A stretch of 64,000 bases of DNA from UBA964 sp031382085 (GCA_031382085.1 JANMYM010000009.1:3669-67668); one strand, 5' to 3'; shown: positions 7,993 to 15,985, counted from the stretch's first letter. Numbers and translations are program-made. Notes: generated from the sequence alone by a model not told the origin.

Positions 7993-10137
7993 ATGGAATT
8001 CCGAACTAGCGAGTTGAGCCGGCGCGGATTAATCGCGCTGATCGGGTTGACTTCGGTGCCTTGGGCGGTAGCCCAGACCGCGACCACGACCAATGCCTCC
8101 CTCGAGCTGGAGGAAGTGGTCGTGACTGCGCAAAAGCGCCGGGAGCGAATTCAGGACGTGCCGGTGAGCGTGGCTGTGCAAAGCGGCGCGGCCCTGGAGC
8201 TAGCGCAGGTCGATTCTATTGTCGACCTGGGCGCTCGATTCGCCAATCTGGCGATGCCGGACCCGGGGGCGAAGGGCCAGAATATCTTCATTCGGATCCG
8301 CGGCTTCGGCAACAACTTCGCCACGCGCACCCTGCGGGCCGGCATCGTGGTCGATGACGTTCCTTACTTGAGTCCGCGCGGACTGAATGGCGGCCTTTTC
8401 GAGATCGAACAGGCACAAGTCCTGCGTGGGCCACAGTCGACGCTTTACGGACTGACCGCGGAAGCTGGCCTGGTCATAATCGAAACCGTGAAGCCGAACC
8501 TTTCTGCGCTCGAAGGCCGCTTGGCTGTCAAATTCGGTTCCGAGGGTGAGTATCAGACATCCGGTCGGATTTCTGTGCCCGTCGTACAGGATCGCTTCGC
8601 GGTGTCCCTCAGCGCCTTCGCGGCGGGTGGCGATGGTTGGATCAAAAACGTCGTCACGGGCCGCAGGTACAATGAGTCACAGAACTGGGGCGCCCGCGTG
8701 CAAGCGCTGGCGCAAGTGTCGGACGCGCTGTCGATTCAACTGCAGATTGCGCGCGAGACTGTGAATGATAAATTCGGTCTTGGGTTGGCGCCGATCAATC
8801 GCACAGCATTCAACACCACCTTCGGGACCAATTTGCGCGAGTTTCAGAGCGCGCAGGACTACGCCGGCTACACCGACAACAAGGATGAGTCGGCGGCGTT
8901 GACGGTGCGCTGGAACTTCGGCGCGGCCTCCCTGATCGCCGTATCGGCATGGCGCAAATTCGAAACGCTGCCATCGTTCGATATAGATCAGGGGCCGTTG
9001 TTGTTTCGTGCCGGGCCTTTTTCCATCCGCTCCGGGCAAGCGGAAACCGGTACCAAGGCCTTCTCACAAGAGTTGCGTTTTGAATCTCGCGACGACGCGG
9101 CTATTCGCTGGACAGCCGGCGCTTTTTACTACAAGACCGAAGAAACGCCGATTGCAACCGCAACCATCGTTGCACCCATTCAGATAGTTCGGGTTCTAGG
9201 TCCGCGTCAGAACTCCGATTTCACGAGTTCTGCCGCATTCGGACAACTGGGTCACACCTGGGACAAGCTCACGTTGACCGCCGGCGCGCGTTACGAAAAA
9301 ATCTCCTTGAAACACCAGCAGGACGGTATAACGCGCACCGCGAAGTTCGACGACGACGCATTCCTTCCGAAACTCAGCCTGACATACGCCCTGAATCCAG
9401 CGATCAACCTCTATGGATCGGTGGGCCGGGGCTGGCTTGCGGGAGGCGTTTACGTCGGTACCACGCCGGCCAACGATCTGTTCTACGATTCAGAGACGAG
9501 TACCACCTATGAACTCGGCGTCAAAGGTGCATGGCTCGAAAAGCGCCTCAGTGCGAATTTTGCAGTGTTTCGCACCAACGCCAACGCCTACCAGGAATCG
9601 ATTCGCACGGGGCTGATCACCGCCCGGACGTCGAATGCGGGTGGAGTGCGTTTTCAAGGGTTTGAATTCGAACTCGCGGCGCGGTTGACGGAGACGCTGA
9701 CCCTGAATCTCGATGCTGGAGTCTCGGACGCCAAGTACCAGACCTTCATCGAGTTCGATCCGGCGACCGGCGCATTGGTTAATCGGGCCGGAAATCGCGT
9801 GCCCGGTGTGGCTGGGCACGATTTCAATGCTGCACTGACCTACCGAAACCCTCGCGGATGGTTTGTCATGGGTGAAGTCTCGGGAAGCGGCAACCAGCTG
9901 GAAATCAAAGACACACTAAACACCCTGCCCACCATCGACGGGTTCGCCATAGTCAACCTTCGTGCCGGATACGACACTGATCGCTGGTCGGTGGGAGTCT
10001 ATTGTGAAAACGTGGGTAACAAGGAGTACTTCGTCTACGGTAACAACCAGCTCGGCAACGGCGTCGTGTTTGGCACCCTTGGGCGGTCGCGCCTGGTCGG
10101 TGTTTCGGCGCAATACCGTTTCGGCGCTACGCGTTAG
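7993..10137 (+). CDS. TonB-dependent outer-membrane receptor
   Basis: The start ATG at 7993 is chosen because GGAGG lies at 7980-7984; an ATG at 7954 sits almost on the operator and lacks a ribosome site. The product is 714 residues. The signal sequence runs to VAQ (residue 28) and carries a twin-arginine-like SRRG. A short LEEVVVTAQKRRE segment, typical of TonB boxes in this group, leads into the plug domain (DVPVSVAV, then EIEQAQVLRGPQSTLYG). The beta barrel follows, ending in the YRFGATR terminal strand. It resembles the catabolic receptors common in Sphingomonadales and Steroidobacter that import bulky hydrophobic or glycosylated compounds. No SusD partner is present. Confidence 0.92.
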   Translation: MEFRTSELSRRGLIALIGLTSVPWAVAQTATTTNASLELEEVVVTAQKRRERIQDVPVSVAVQSGAALELAQVDSIVDLGARFANLAMPDPGAKGQNIFIRIRGFGNNFATRTLRAGIVVDDVPYLSPRGLNGGLFEIEQAQVLRGPQSTLYGLTAEAGLVIIETVKPNLSALEGRLAVKFGSEGEYQTSGRISVPVVQDRFAVSLSAFAAGGDGWIKNVVTGRRYNESQNWGARVQALAQVSDALSIQLQIARETVNDKFGLGLAPINRTAFNTTFGTNLREFQSAQDYAGYTDNKDESAALTVRWNFGAASLIAVSAWRKFETLPSFDIDQGPLLFRAGPFSIRSGQAETGTKAFSQELRFESRDDAAIRWTAGAFYYKTEETPIATATIVAPIQIVRVLGPRQNSDFTSSAAFGQLGHTWDKLTLTAGARYEKISLKHQQDGITRTAKFDDDAFLPKLSLTYALNPAINLYGSVGRGWLAGGVYVGTTPANDLFYDSETSTTYELGVKGAWLEKRLSANFAVFRTNANAYQESIRTGLITARTSNAGGVRFQGFEFELAARLTETLTLNLDAGVSDAKYQTFIEFDPATGALVNRAGNRVPGVAGHDFNAALTYRNPRGWFVMGEVSGSGNQLEIKDTLNTLPTIDGFAIVNLRAGYDTDRWSVGVYCENVGNKEYFVYGNNQLGNGVVFGTLGRSRLVGVSAQYRFGATR

Positions 10138-10149
10138 GCTGGTTCCGAA

Positions 10150-10584
10150 ATGACTACATCGAAATCAGTTTGGGGTGCGGCGCTCTTCATGTTGTTAGCA
10201 TTGCCTTTCGCCATTGCCGATGAGAAAGGTCATCCGAAGGATGATCCGAACGTCAAAGAACGAATCGAATTGGTCCTGGTTGAGCGATGGGAACTATTTC
10301 GGGACGGTGATTTGAACAAAGATGGCTTTATGGATGAGCAGGAGTTTCACGCACACCCAGCGTACAAAGCGGCAAAATGGGGTCTGAACATTCGAACATT
10401 CATCTTTTGGATGGTTGATGACAACAAGGACAGTCGAATCTCGCTGCAGGAGTGGTTCAACAATGAACTCGGTCAGTTCCAGCTCGCCGACAAGAATCAT
10501 GACGGCATCATCGATGCCGCAGAATACGCAGCGATCGGTTCAGTGCAGAAGAAACTGTTTTCAGATTTGGGATACGCGCCGTAG
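10150..10584 (+). CDS. Secreted EF-hand protein
   Basis: A 144-residue protein with a signal peptide (to FAIA, residue 23). Three EF-hand loops are visible: D-L-N-K-D-G-F-M-D-E-Q-E, D-D-N-K-D-S-R-I-S-L-Q-E and D-K-N-H-D-G-I-I-D-A-A-E. The first and third have the canonical Asp/Asn/Gly/Glu pattern. The second has Ser in place of the usual Gly. It is thus a periplasmic or secreted calcium-binding protein. It starts 12 bp after the TonB receptor stop and is probably in the same transcript. A role in calcium delivery to the receptor or acylase is only a guess. The base composition looks more AT-rich than the surrounding genes. Confidence 0.85.
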   Translation: MTTSKSVWGAALFMLLALPFAIADEKGHPKDDPNVKERIELVLVERWELFRDGDLNKDGFMDEQEFHAHPAYKAAKWGLNIRTFIFWMVDDNKDSRISLQEWFNNELGQFQLADKNHDGIIDAAEYAAIGSVQKKLFSDLGYAP

Positions 10585-10832
10585 AACGAAAAAAACGCCA
10601 TGAAGGCGGCGGGCTCAAGGAACCCGAGATTTTGTTGTGACGAGCAAGAGATTTTGAAGCAGGCGGAATTGGGCACGCCGGTCCATGAGCGTTACTTGCT
10701 GCTTGGCAGTCCATGGCCCGAGTGGCTTGGCTATGCAACGTTTGGATCAATAGCGTTGGCGCGAACGCCCGGCGGTGACAAATAGCCGCGCGACATGCGC
10801 AGGAATGGCACGGTCGCAAGGCGCAGTAAATC
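10585..10832. other. Intergenic stretch without a supportable gene
   Basis: A 61-codon open frame exists at 10600-10785, but it lacks a ribosome site, a domain or coding-like composition. It may be eroded sequence of the aldehyde dehydrogenase gene that follows. Nothing else is recognised. Confidence 0.5.
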
Positions 10833-11229
10833 GTGCGTGCCATCGCAGGAATCTCCGTCTTCGGCAATACCGTTGTGCGCCTGCATCCGGATCGCCGAAA
10901 TACTGGAAGAAACCGGTTTCCCGGCTGGCACAATCAATGTGGTGACGAACGCGCCCGCCGAAGAGGCGATGACCAAGGCGCTGGATACACGCTATGGCCT
11001 CAGCGCCGCCATCGTCACTGCCGATCGTGAGCGTGGCCTTGAAATGGCGCAGCGTTTCGATTGCAGCATGTTCCATGTCAATGGCGCGACGATGGCCGGC
11101 GAACCCTCGTTGCCCAATGGCGGCGCCAAGGACAGCGGCTGGGGAGGGTCCGGTCACTATGCTATCGAAGATTTCACCGAGATCCGCCTAACGACCATGA
11201 CGCGCGGTCACGGTCGCTACCCGTTCTAG
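10833..11229 (+). pseudogene. Aldehyde dehydrogenase remnant (frameshifted, internally deleted)
   Basis: In one frame AGISVFGNTVVRLHPD matches the region before the active site of aldehyde dehydrogenases. Reading then has to shift frame to give RIAEILEETGFPAGTINVVTN, the classic PAG-x-N-VV block. The sequence then jumps to the far C-terminus (RYGLSAAIVTADRERGLEMA, then GWGGSGHYAIEDFTE). The N-terminal half is absent, and so is the whole segment holding the catalytic Glu and Cys. About 130 of a usual 480 residues remain. The gene is dead, and it marks the start of a decaying interval. Confidence 0.8.
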
Positions 11230-11269
11230 CGACGTAGCGACGAAGACGCCGGCCTGACCACATCGATCT

Positions 11270-11691
11270 AACAGTACGGCGCGCGCACCACGTCTTTGGT
11301 ATCGGTCGGTTTTTTATCGGTCGGTGAGATTTGGTCCGGGTACCAGAAAACATTTTAACAAACCTCACACCTCGGATAACGCGGCCCCATGCCCCATGCC
11401 CCATGATCGCCGCAGTGATCTTGCAATCGATGTCAGCTACAAGCGTCCGGCCGATATTACGCAACGCGCCGGCGAATCCTTGCAACTCACCAAGTTGCGG
11501 TTTGAGTGGAACGACATCTTCAGTCGTCGTCGTGCCATGGCGACGCGGCGGCCCGGCACGGCGATCAGATTGGCAGCTTCCACCAGCACGATGGCCTGTT
11601 GCCGGAGTTGATGCCATTCGCCAGCGGTTTGCGGCACAAAATCGTGCGTGCGCTGGCCATCGTTCCTGTTAGAAATCGACCCGACACGCAA
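11270..11691 (-). pseudogene. Cytochrome c-like protein remnant (two frameshifts and a stop at the haem site)
   Basis: The minus strand gives three consecutive pieces in three frames. The first is VPQTAGEWHQLRQQAIVLVEAANL with PGRRVA. The second is LQGFAGALRNIGRTLVADID with an IMGHG segment. The third is CEVC-stop-NVFWYPDQISPTD. Together they match the layout of small c-type cytochrome-domain proteins of gammaproteobacteria, which end in a CxxCH haem site followed by FWYP. Here the His codon position is TAA. A frameshift separates each piece. The pseudogene assignment comes from the aligned order of the pieces. Confidence 0.65.
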
Positions 11692-11761
11692 TTTAGTACG
11701 GCGTCGGCTTAGAGTCCACGCTTGATAATGCGATCGTTTTCATTGGCGCCGAACAAAGCGG

Positions 11762-12610
11762 CTATTTTTTGACTGGGTTCAGCACCATGCGCAAGTCTTC
11801 GTGACTTTGGCGCAACCCGAATATTCCGCTGGCGATTCCGTTAGGCGCCTTGGCGCGAAACGCGATGGGTCTATGCTCCGGATCGGTCCATAAATCGAAG
11901 TTCATCAGAAACGCGCCGCCGTTAGGTAGCGGAATCGACTCGATGAAAGTGAAATGTCGCAGACGCAGCGCCGTTTCCCGTACGCGCGGCACTGTTTTTT
12001 CGCCAGCGAAACGGACGCGCACGGTGCCGCCGGACAGCGTGCGGCTCTGGTCCAGGTCTTGCGCGGCCCAGCGGAATTCCTGCTCGCCACCGCGTGCGAA
12101 ATCGAAATGGCGGGTCATGACGAACATCGGCGTAATGCTGGGCGACATGTCGAGAAAGCAATCCGGGTCGCACACAGCGACAGTGGTTGTTTTGGCGGGC
12201 GTGTCGCCGTCGATCGGCGCCACCTCGACATCGACCTGATTTCCTCGACGTTGCAGTGTCAGGCGCACTGGCAGGCCGCTATAGACACCGATGCCGTGAG
12301 CGCTTTGTGCACGCCAGTTCGCATCGAAATCGAAGCGCCCTTGCGCCCGGTAAGCGCCCGATGACGCTGTTTGCGTGTTAACCAGTGTGTAGCCACCGTC
12401 CGGCCGTTTAAGATACTCAAAAGTCTCGACACGATCGAAGGGCCCACCGCCGGTGACCACGAACGTCCCGAAGTCGACCAGCGTGGCATTTTTGATGCCC
12501 GCATAGATGCTGGAGTCGGCGGCGGCGCATGGCGTTGCGATCATGCAGGTTGCGAACGCACAAGTCGCTATCTTTCGCCACAGTCGCTGAAGTGTTTTGG
12601 TGCACGGCAT
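11762..12610 (-). CDS. Secreted protein of unknown function
   Basis: The start ATG at 12610 (MPCTKTLQRLW) is chosen since it opens a signal peptide ending at CAAA (about residue 31); the frame continues 36 bases upstream. The 282-residue product has no family I recognise. It looks mostly beta-stranded, with short alternating hydrophobic segments (GTVRVRFAGE, FTFIESIPLPNGGAFLMNFDLWTD) and a possible disulfide pair in AVCDPDCFLD. It ends LNPVKK. It stands alone between a pseudogene and a tiny exported-protein gene, so context gives no function. Confidence 0.65.
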   Translation of the reverse strand: MPCTKTLQRLWRKIATCAFATCMIATPCAAADSSIYAGIKNATLVDFGTFVVTGGGPFDRVETFEYLKRPDGGYTLVNTQTASSGAYRAQGRFDFDANWRAQSAHGIGVYSGLPVRLTLQRRGNQVDVEVAPIDGDTPAKTTTVAVCDPDCFLDMSPSITPMFVMTRHFDFARGGEQEFRWAAQDLDQSRTLSGGTVRVRFAGEKTVPRVRETALRLRHFTFIESIPLPNGGAFLMNFDLWTDPEHRPIAFRAKAPNGIASGIFGLRQSHEDLRMVLNPVKK

Positions 12611-12822
12611 TGACCAATGATAGTGCGAACCGCCGCGCAATGACAACGGTCACGCAGGCGACGGTCGGCATGCGCAACATCGGTGCCTGACATTGGGGCA
12701 ATGCGGCGCCTAACGAACGGCTTATCGAGAACTTGACTAGATGACTCAATCGGTCAACCGTCTTGCTGGCGGCCCGTTGCCCCTCCCAGGGTCGTCAATT
12801 GCGTCGGTTAGGAAGCGACATC

Positions 12823-13026
12823 ATGAGCACGACAAAAATGGCCGGATTGGCTGCGTTGGCGGCGATTTGCGGCTTTGGCAGCAGTCTGGTGCTGGCACGC
12901 GATTCGGGCATCAGCCGCAGCGAAGCCGCACGACTGCGTTATCAGCATCAGCAGCTACAACATGTAAAGCGGTCCGCGTGGGCGAACGGCGTCGTCACGC
13001 GACGTGAGGCCGCCCGCAATAACTAA
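12823..13026 (+). CDS. Small exported protein, unknown
   Basis: A 67-residue protein starting MSTTKMAGLAALAAICGFGS, with AGGAAG-type ribosome binding sequence (AGGAAG) about 8 bases upstream. The signal peptide appears to end near VLA-R (residue 24). The mature part is about 43 residues, basic and Arg/Gln-rich (SRSEAARLRYQHQQLQHVKR), and ends REAARNN. Nothing in it indicates an activity. It could be a periplasmic RNA- or protein-binding peptide, but that is a guess. Confidence 0.5.
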   Translation: MSTTKMAGLAALAAICGFGSSLVLARDSGISRSEAARLRYQHQQLQHVKRSAWANGVVTRREAARNN

Positions 13027-13154
13027 GTGCGGTTCCGGGCGCGGGCCCGGGGTGCATGCGATCTTGCGCGCCGCGTATGCCGGGCGCGCAGTTTCTCGGC
13101 GGCAATCCCACCATGCCAACCGGCGTAATCGCCGGCGAAATGCGCCCACAAAAA

Positions 13155-13964
13155 TCAATCTATTGGCGGTTGATTTGAATCTCTCAACCCGCGTTTGCAG
13201 CCCATTACTCGGAATCTAACGAAAATCAGATCTTGATGGTTTTTCCGCCAAGCAATGACGGTTTGTCCAGCGTCTACTTCACGAAGTACCGCGGAACGCC
13301 GCTCCAAACCTAACAATGTAACGGCTGGTGGGTTGGATAGCGGACAAGACGCAAAAACGCTCGTATGCCGCTGAAAAACAGAACGACTGGCACCCGGGAG
13401 AGGACTCGAACGCGATGATAATGAATCGGAAAAAATAGCGCTTATCGAGAGTAAGCGGCGATTTACCCGATGGATTACCCGCTGCGTATTGGTTTCCCTG
13501 TTTGCGCGGCGCGCCAGCAGCGTCAATGGTGAACAAGCTATCGGTGACGCAGAAATGTAATTGAGTGTGGGCATTGGCAAGCTTGCTGGGGCCGGAGCCC
13601 GCGTCACGGTGTTGCGACCTTCGTAGAGTTCGCCTTCGTCGGTGAACGTGATTGACTGTTTCCAGTGCAACTCGTCCTGGAATGCGACGGCGGCGAAGCG
13701 ATAGGCGTGCGGCGACTCGGCGCCATGAGAGAAATATGCGGTGCGGAATCCCGGGATCGACGGATCGGCATAAGTAACCTTCAGCGTGTTATCGCTCCGC
13801 TCCGGCGTGACTCCTTCACGCTGGAGGACACATACAGCGCGATGGCCGCCTGGGGTGGCGAACTGGTTGCTGCTTAGCTTGTGAAGCGCCTGCCCGGCTT
13901 GAGCCGGTCGATCTTGAAGCCGCCGTCGCCAAACGGATAGGCCGACTATTGTTTCTCGTCGCAA
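13155..13964 (-). pseudogene. Eroded gene region of unknown family
   Basis: The minus strand is open for 269 codons, but only part looks like protein: KVTYADPSIPGFRTAYFSHG and AYRFAAVAFQDELHWKQSIT followed by FTDEGELYEGRNTV. An upstream piece, PFGDGGFKIDRLKPGRRF, lies in another frame, so at least one frameshift is implied. The 3' half runs through the tRNA-Leu fragment at 13388-13411 and reads as low-quality translation. I call it a decayed gene of unknown identity rather than one intact CDS. Confidence 0.4.
13388..13411 (-). repeat. 3' fragment of a tRNA-Leu gene (possible old attachment site)
   Basis: Positions 13393-13411 are identical over 19 bp (CCCGGGAGAGGACTCGAAC), in the same orientation, to 15865-15883 within the intact tRNA-Leu. 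The TGG encoding the CCA end (13388-13390) is also kept, while the two bases between differ. This is the T-arm and acceptor end of a leucine tRNA without the rest. Such fragments often mark integration by tRNA-targeting integrases. No integrase is present in the 2.4 kb between the copies. Confidence 0.6.
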
Positions 13965-13987
13965 ATACGTGGTCTGATGCTCGTCAC

Positions 13988-14926
13988 ATGAAATTCAAAG
14001 ACTACTATGCGACGCTCGGGGTCGAGCGGACTGCCAAGCTCGACGAAATCACCCGCGCGTATCGCAGGTCGGCGCGTAAGTACCACCCGGACGTTAGCAA
14101 AGAAACGGATGCGGAAGCTAAATTCAAGGAAGTCTCGGAAGCTTATAAGGTACTCAAGGACCCGGAACAGCGCGCGGCATACGATGAGGTTGGTGCTCAC
14201 AACAAGGCGGGTGAGGAATTTCATCCTCCCCCGAATTGGAACGGCGGCTTCGAGTTCAGTGGTCGATCGTCTGACCCGGTTTCCGACTTCGACAGGAGCG
14301 AGTTTTTTGAGGCCTTGTTCGGTCGGCAGCCGGGAGCTCGACATGGCGCGCCGCGTGCCGCCGGCCACGATCGCCACGCCAAAGTGCAAATCGATCTGGC
14401 AGACGCTTATCAAGGGGCGCGGCGCCGATTCTCACTGCGTGTGCCACGGCGGGACGCAGCTGAGAATGTGACATTTCACCCGCAGGAGTTGCAGGTATCG
14501 ATTCCAAAAGGCATCCGTTCCGGGCAGCACCTGCGCCTTGCGGGACAAGGTGAACCGGGCCTCGGAGCTGCTGGTGCGGGCGATCTGTACCTGGAAATAG
14601 AATTCGCGCCGCACGCACAGTTTCGAGTTGAGGGGGCCGATGTCTACGTCGAAGTGCCGCTGGCGCCTTGGGAGGCGGCGTTAGGTGCGAGCGTCGGCGT
14701 GTCACTACCCGATGGTCAAGTGCAATTGACTGTGCCGGCTGGCTCTCAGTCAGGCCGCAAGCTGCGCCTCAAGGGAAAAGGATTGCCGGGTGCAACGCCC
14801 GGTGACCTGTACGCGATGTTGTCGGTCATGGTGCCACCCGCCGACACTACCTCGGCGCAGGAAGCCTATCGCGTCATGAAACAATCGTTCAGTGATTTCA
14901 ATCCACGTCAAACGCCGGAGACTTGA
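13988..14926 (+). CDS. cbpA: DnaJ-class co-chaperone CbpA
   Basis: A 312-residue J-domain protein. The J domain occupies residues 1-70 (MKFKDYYATLGVERTAKLDE) with the essential HPD tripeptide in KYHPDVSKE. A Gly/Phe-rich linker contains DRSEFFEALFGRQ. Two C-terminal substrate-binding beta domains follow (VSIPKGIRSGQHLRLAGQGE and VQLTVPAGSQSGRKLRLKGK). There is no cysteine-rich zinc region, so it is CbpA rather than DnaJ. The ATG at 13988 is preferred over an in-frame ATG at 13949 because the domain begins right there. It stimulates DnaK/Hsp70. CbpM, its usual modulator, is encoded immediately downstream. Confidence 0.92.
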   Translation: MKFKDYYATLGVERTAKLDEITRAYRRSARKYHPDVSKETDAEAKFKEVSEAYKVLKDPEQRAAYDEVGAHNKAGEEFHPPPNWNGGFEFSGRSSDPVSDFDRSEFFEALFGRQPGARHGAPRAAGHDRHAKVQIDLADAYQGARRRFSLRVPRRDAAENVTFHPQELQVSIPKGIRSGQHLRLAGQGEPGLGAAGAGDLYLEIEFAPHAQFRVEGADVYVEVPLAPWEAALGASVGVSLPDGQVQLTVPAGSQSGRKLRLKGKGLPGATPGDLYAMLSVMVPPADTTSAQEAYRVMKQSFSDFNPRQTPET

Positions 14927-14930
14927 GGCA

Positions 14931-15239
14931 ATGAACCCTTGGGAAATAAACGATGTTCTGCTGGTTGAGTCCGCGGTCCAGTTTACGTTGATTGAACTGA
15001 GCAGAGTCTGCGGAACGAGTGCGGACCATATTGTCGACTTGGTCGACGAAGGCGTACTGACACCACACGGTAATTCTCCGGAGCGCTGGACCTTTAGAGG
15101 CGGCGACTTGCGGCGGGCAAGGACCGCGGTGCGACTGGTACGCGACTTGCAGCTCAACGCACCGGGCGCTGCTCTCGCGCTGGATTTGTTAGATGAGATC
15201 GAAACTCTGAAATCCAAACTGCATTTTGTCTCCCGCTAG
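14931..15239 (+). CDS. cbpM: Chaperone modulatory protein CbpM
   Basis: A 102-residue MerR-like protein beginning MNPWEINDVLLVESAVQFTL, with a GAGG ribosome site just before the ATG and a 4-bp gap after cbpA. The helix-turn-helix-like core (LSRVCGTSADHIVDLVDEGV) and the arginine-rich stretch (RGGDLRRARTAVRLVRDLQL) fit CbpM. CbpM binds the J domain of CbpA and blocks its interaction with DnaK. The cbpA-cbpM pairing strongly supports the call. Confidence 0.88.
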   Translation: MNPWEINDVLLVESAVQFTLIELSRVCGTSADHIVDLVDEGVLTPHGNSPERWTFRGGDLRRARTAVRLVRDLQLNAPGAALALDLLDEIETLKSKLHFVSR

Positions 15240-15335
15240 TGTGCCGAATCGTGGTGATTTCGCTACGGCTGCCAGCACTTTCCAATTGGAACTCGCGACG
15301 CCTTCGGTGGCGCTGTAAAGACTGAGGTAAGGAAT

Positions 15336-15623
15336 ATGCGTACTAGTAACTTTGCCCTACATCTGCAACCTTCGCTGATGAGCGAGCTGCGCTCAATGTC
15401 AGACCTGGAGGGAATGGCGGTCAACCAATTGATTAATGTAGCAAGCGCCGAAAAGCTGGCCCAATTGCGAACGGCGAAATGGTTTTCCGATCACATCGCT
15501 GCGGGCGACCCGAAGGCGGGCGCCAAGTTACTTCGCGACTTGAGTCGTGGCGGAGGTCAGAAGCCGCGTAAAGGTGACGAGATTCCAAGTGCGCGCAGGA
15601 AACGCAGGACTACTATCGCATGA
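15336..15623 (+). CDS. Ribbon-helix-helix (HicB/Arc-like) DNA-binding protein
   Basis: A 95-residue protein starting MRTSNFALHLQPSLMSELRS, with AGG-AAT upstream (GAGGTAAGGAAT then ATG). The pattern of one beta strand (FALHLQPSL) and two helices ending in MAVNQLINVASAEKLAQL is the ribbon-helix-helix antitoxin fold, seen in HicB-family antitoxins that autorepress. The C-terminus is basic (QKPRKGDEIPSARRKRRT). No toxin gene is next to it, so it is either an orphan antitoxin or a stand-alone regulator. Confidence 0.65.
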   Translation: MRTSNFALHLQPSLMSELRSMSDLEGMAVNQLINVASAEKLAQLRTAKWFSDHIAAGDPKAGAKLLRDLSRGGGQKPRKGDEIPSARRKRRTTIA

Positions 15624-15822
15624 CGCGTCACTGATTTCGCGCGGCGATTCGAACGAAATCGAGTCAAGGGCAAGCATGTTGTGGCCTGTCTCCGGGCGAT
15701 GACATCGACCGCGGCGCTACAGTTGCATAACAGCCTAACAAGGTTGATTGCCGCAATAGCGCTCAGTCAAGACGACCTAACAAGAGCCAGGCGCGGCGGG
15801 TAAAATATTAAAAACTAGATTA

Positions 15823-15852
15823 GGAAAAAATTATAACCTATTGATTAATAGG
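15823..15852 (-). terminator. Intrinsic terminator of tRNA-Leu
   Basis: On the minus strand, after the tRNA CCA end, CCTATT (15852-15847) pairs with AATAGG (15842-15837) around a 4-base loop. A T-rich tract follows, including six T at 15830-15825. The stem is AT-rich, so it may be moderate in strength. The 200 bp to its left (15624-15820) contain no gene. Confidence 0.6.
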
Positions 15853-15859
15853 ATAATTC

Positions 15860-15944
15860 TGGTGCCCGGGAGAGGACTCGAACCTCCACGGTGTTAACCG
15901 CTAGCACCTGAAGCTAGTGCGTCTACCAATTCCGCCACCCGGGC
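15860..15944 (-). tRNA. tRNA-Leu(CAG)
   Basis: An 85-nt class II tRNA. The acceptor GCCCGGG pairs with CCCGGGC, the discriminator is A and CCA is encoded. The anticodon stem CTAGC/GCTAG encloses TTCAGGT, giving anticodon CAG, which reads CUG. A long variable arm and the GGTTCGAGTCC T-arm are present. Its 3' 19 bases recur at 13393-13411. Confidence 0.95.
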
Positions 15945-15956
15945 AGGGGGCCGCGC

Positions 15957-15985
15957 AATGTACGCAGCGCGCCGGGGCCTGTCAA
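15957..15985 (-). promoter_or_regulatory. Promoter of tRNA-Leu
   Basis: On the minus strand there is a perfect -35 TTGACA (15985-15980), a 17-base spacer and a -10 TACATT (15962-15957). This lies 12 bases upstream of the tRNA 5' end. The spacing and distance fit a strong sigma-70 stable-RNA promoter. Confidence 0.75.

Noticed and set aside
10600..10785. A 61-codon open frame
   Set aside because: There is no ribosome site, recognisable sequence or conserved composition; it reads like eroded DNA.
13155..13964. A single intact 269-residue protein
   Set aside because: Protein-like sequence is confined to part, another part is in a different frame, and it runs through a tRNA fragment.
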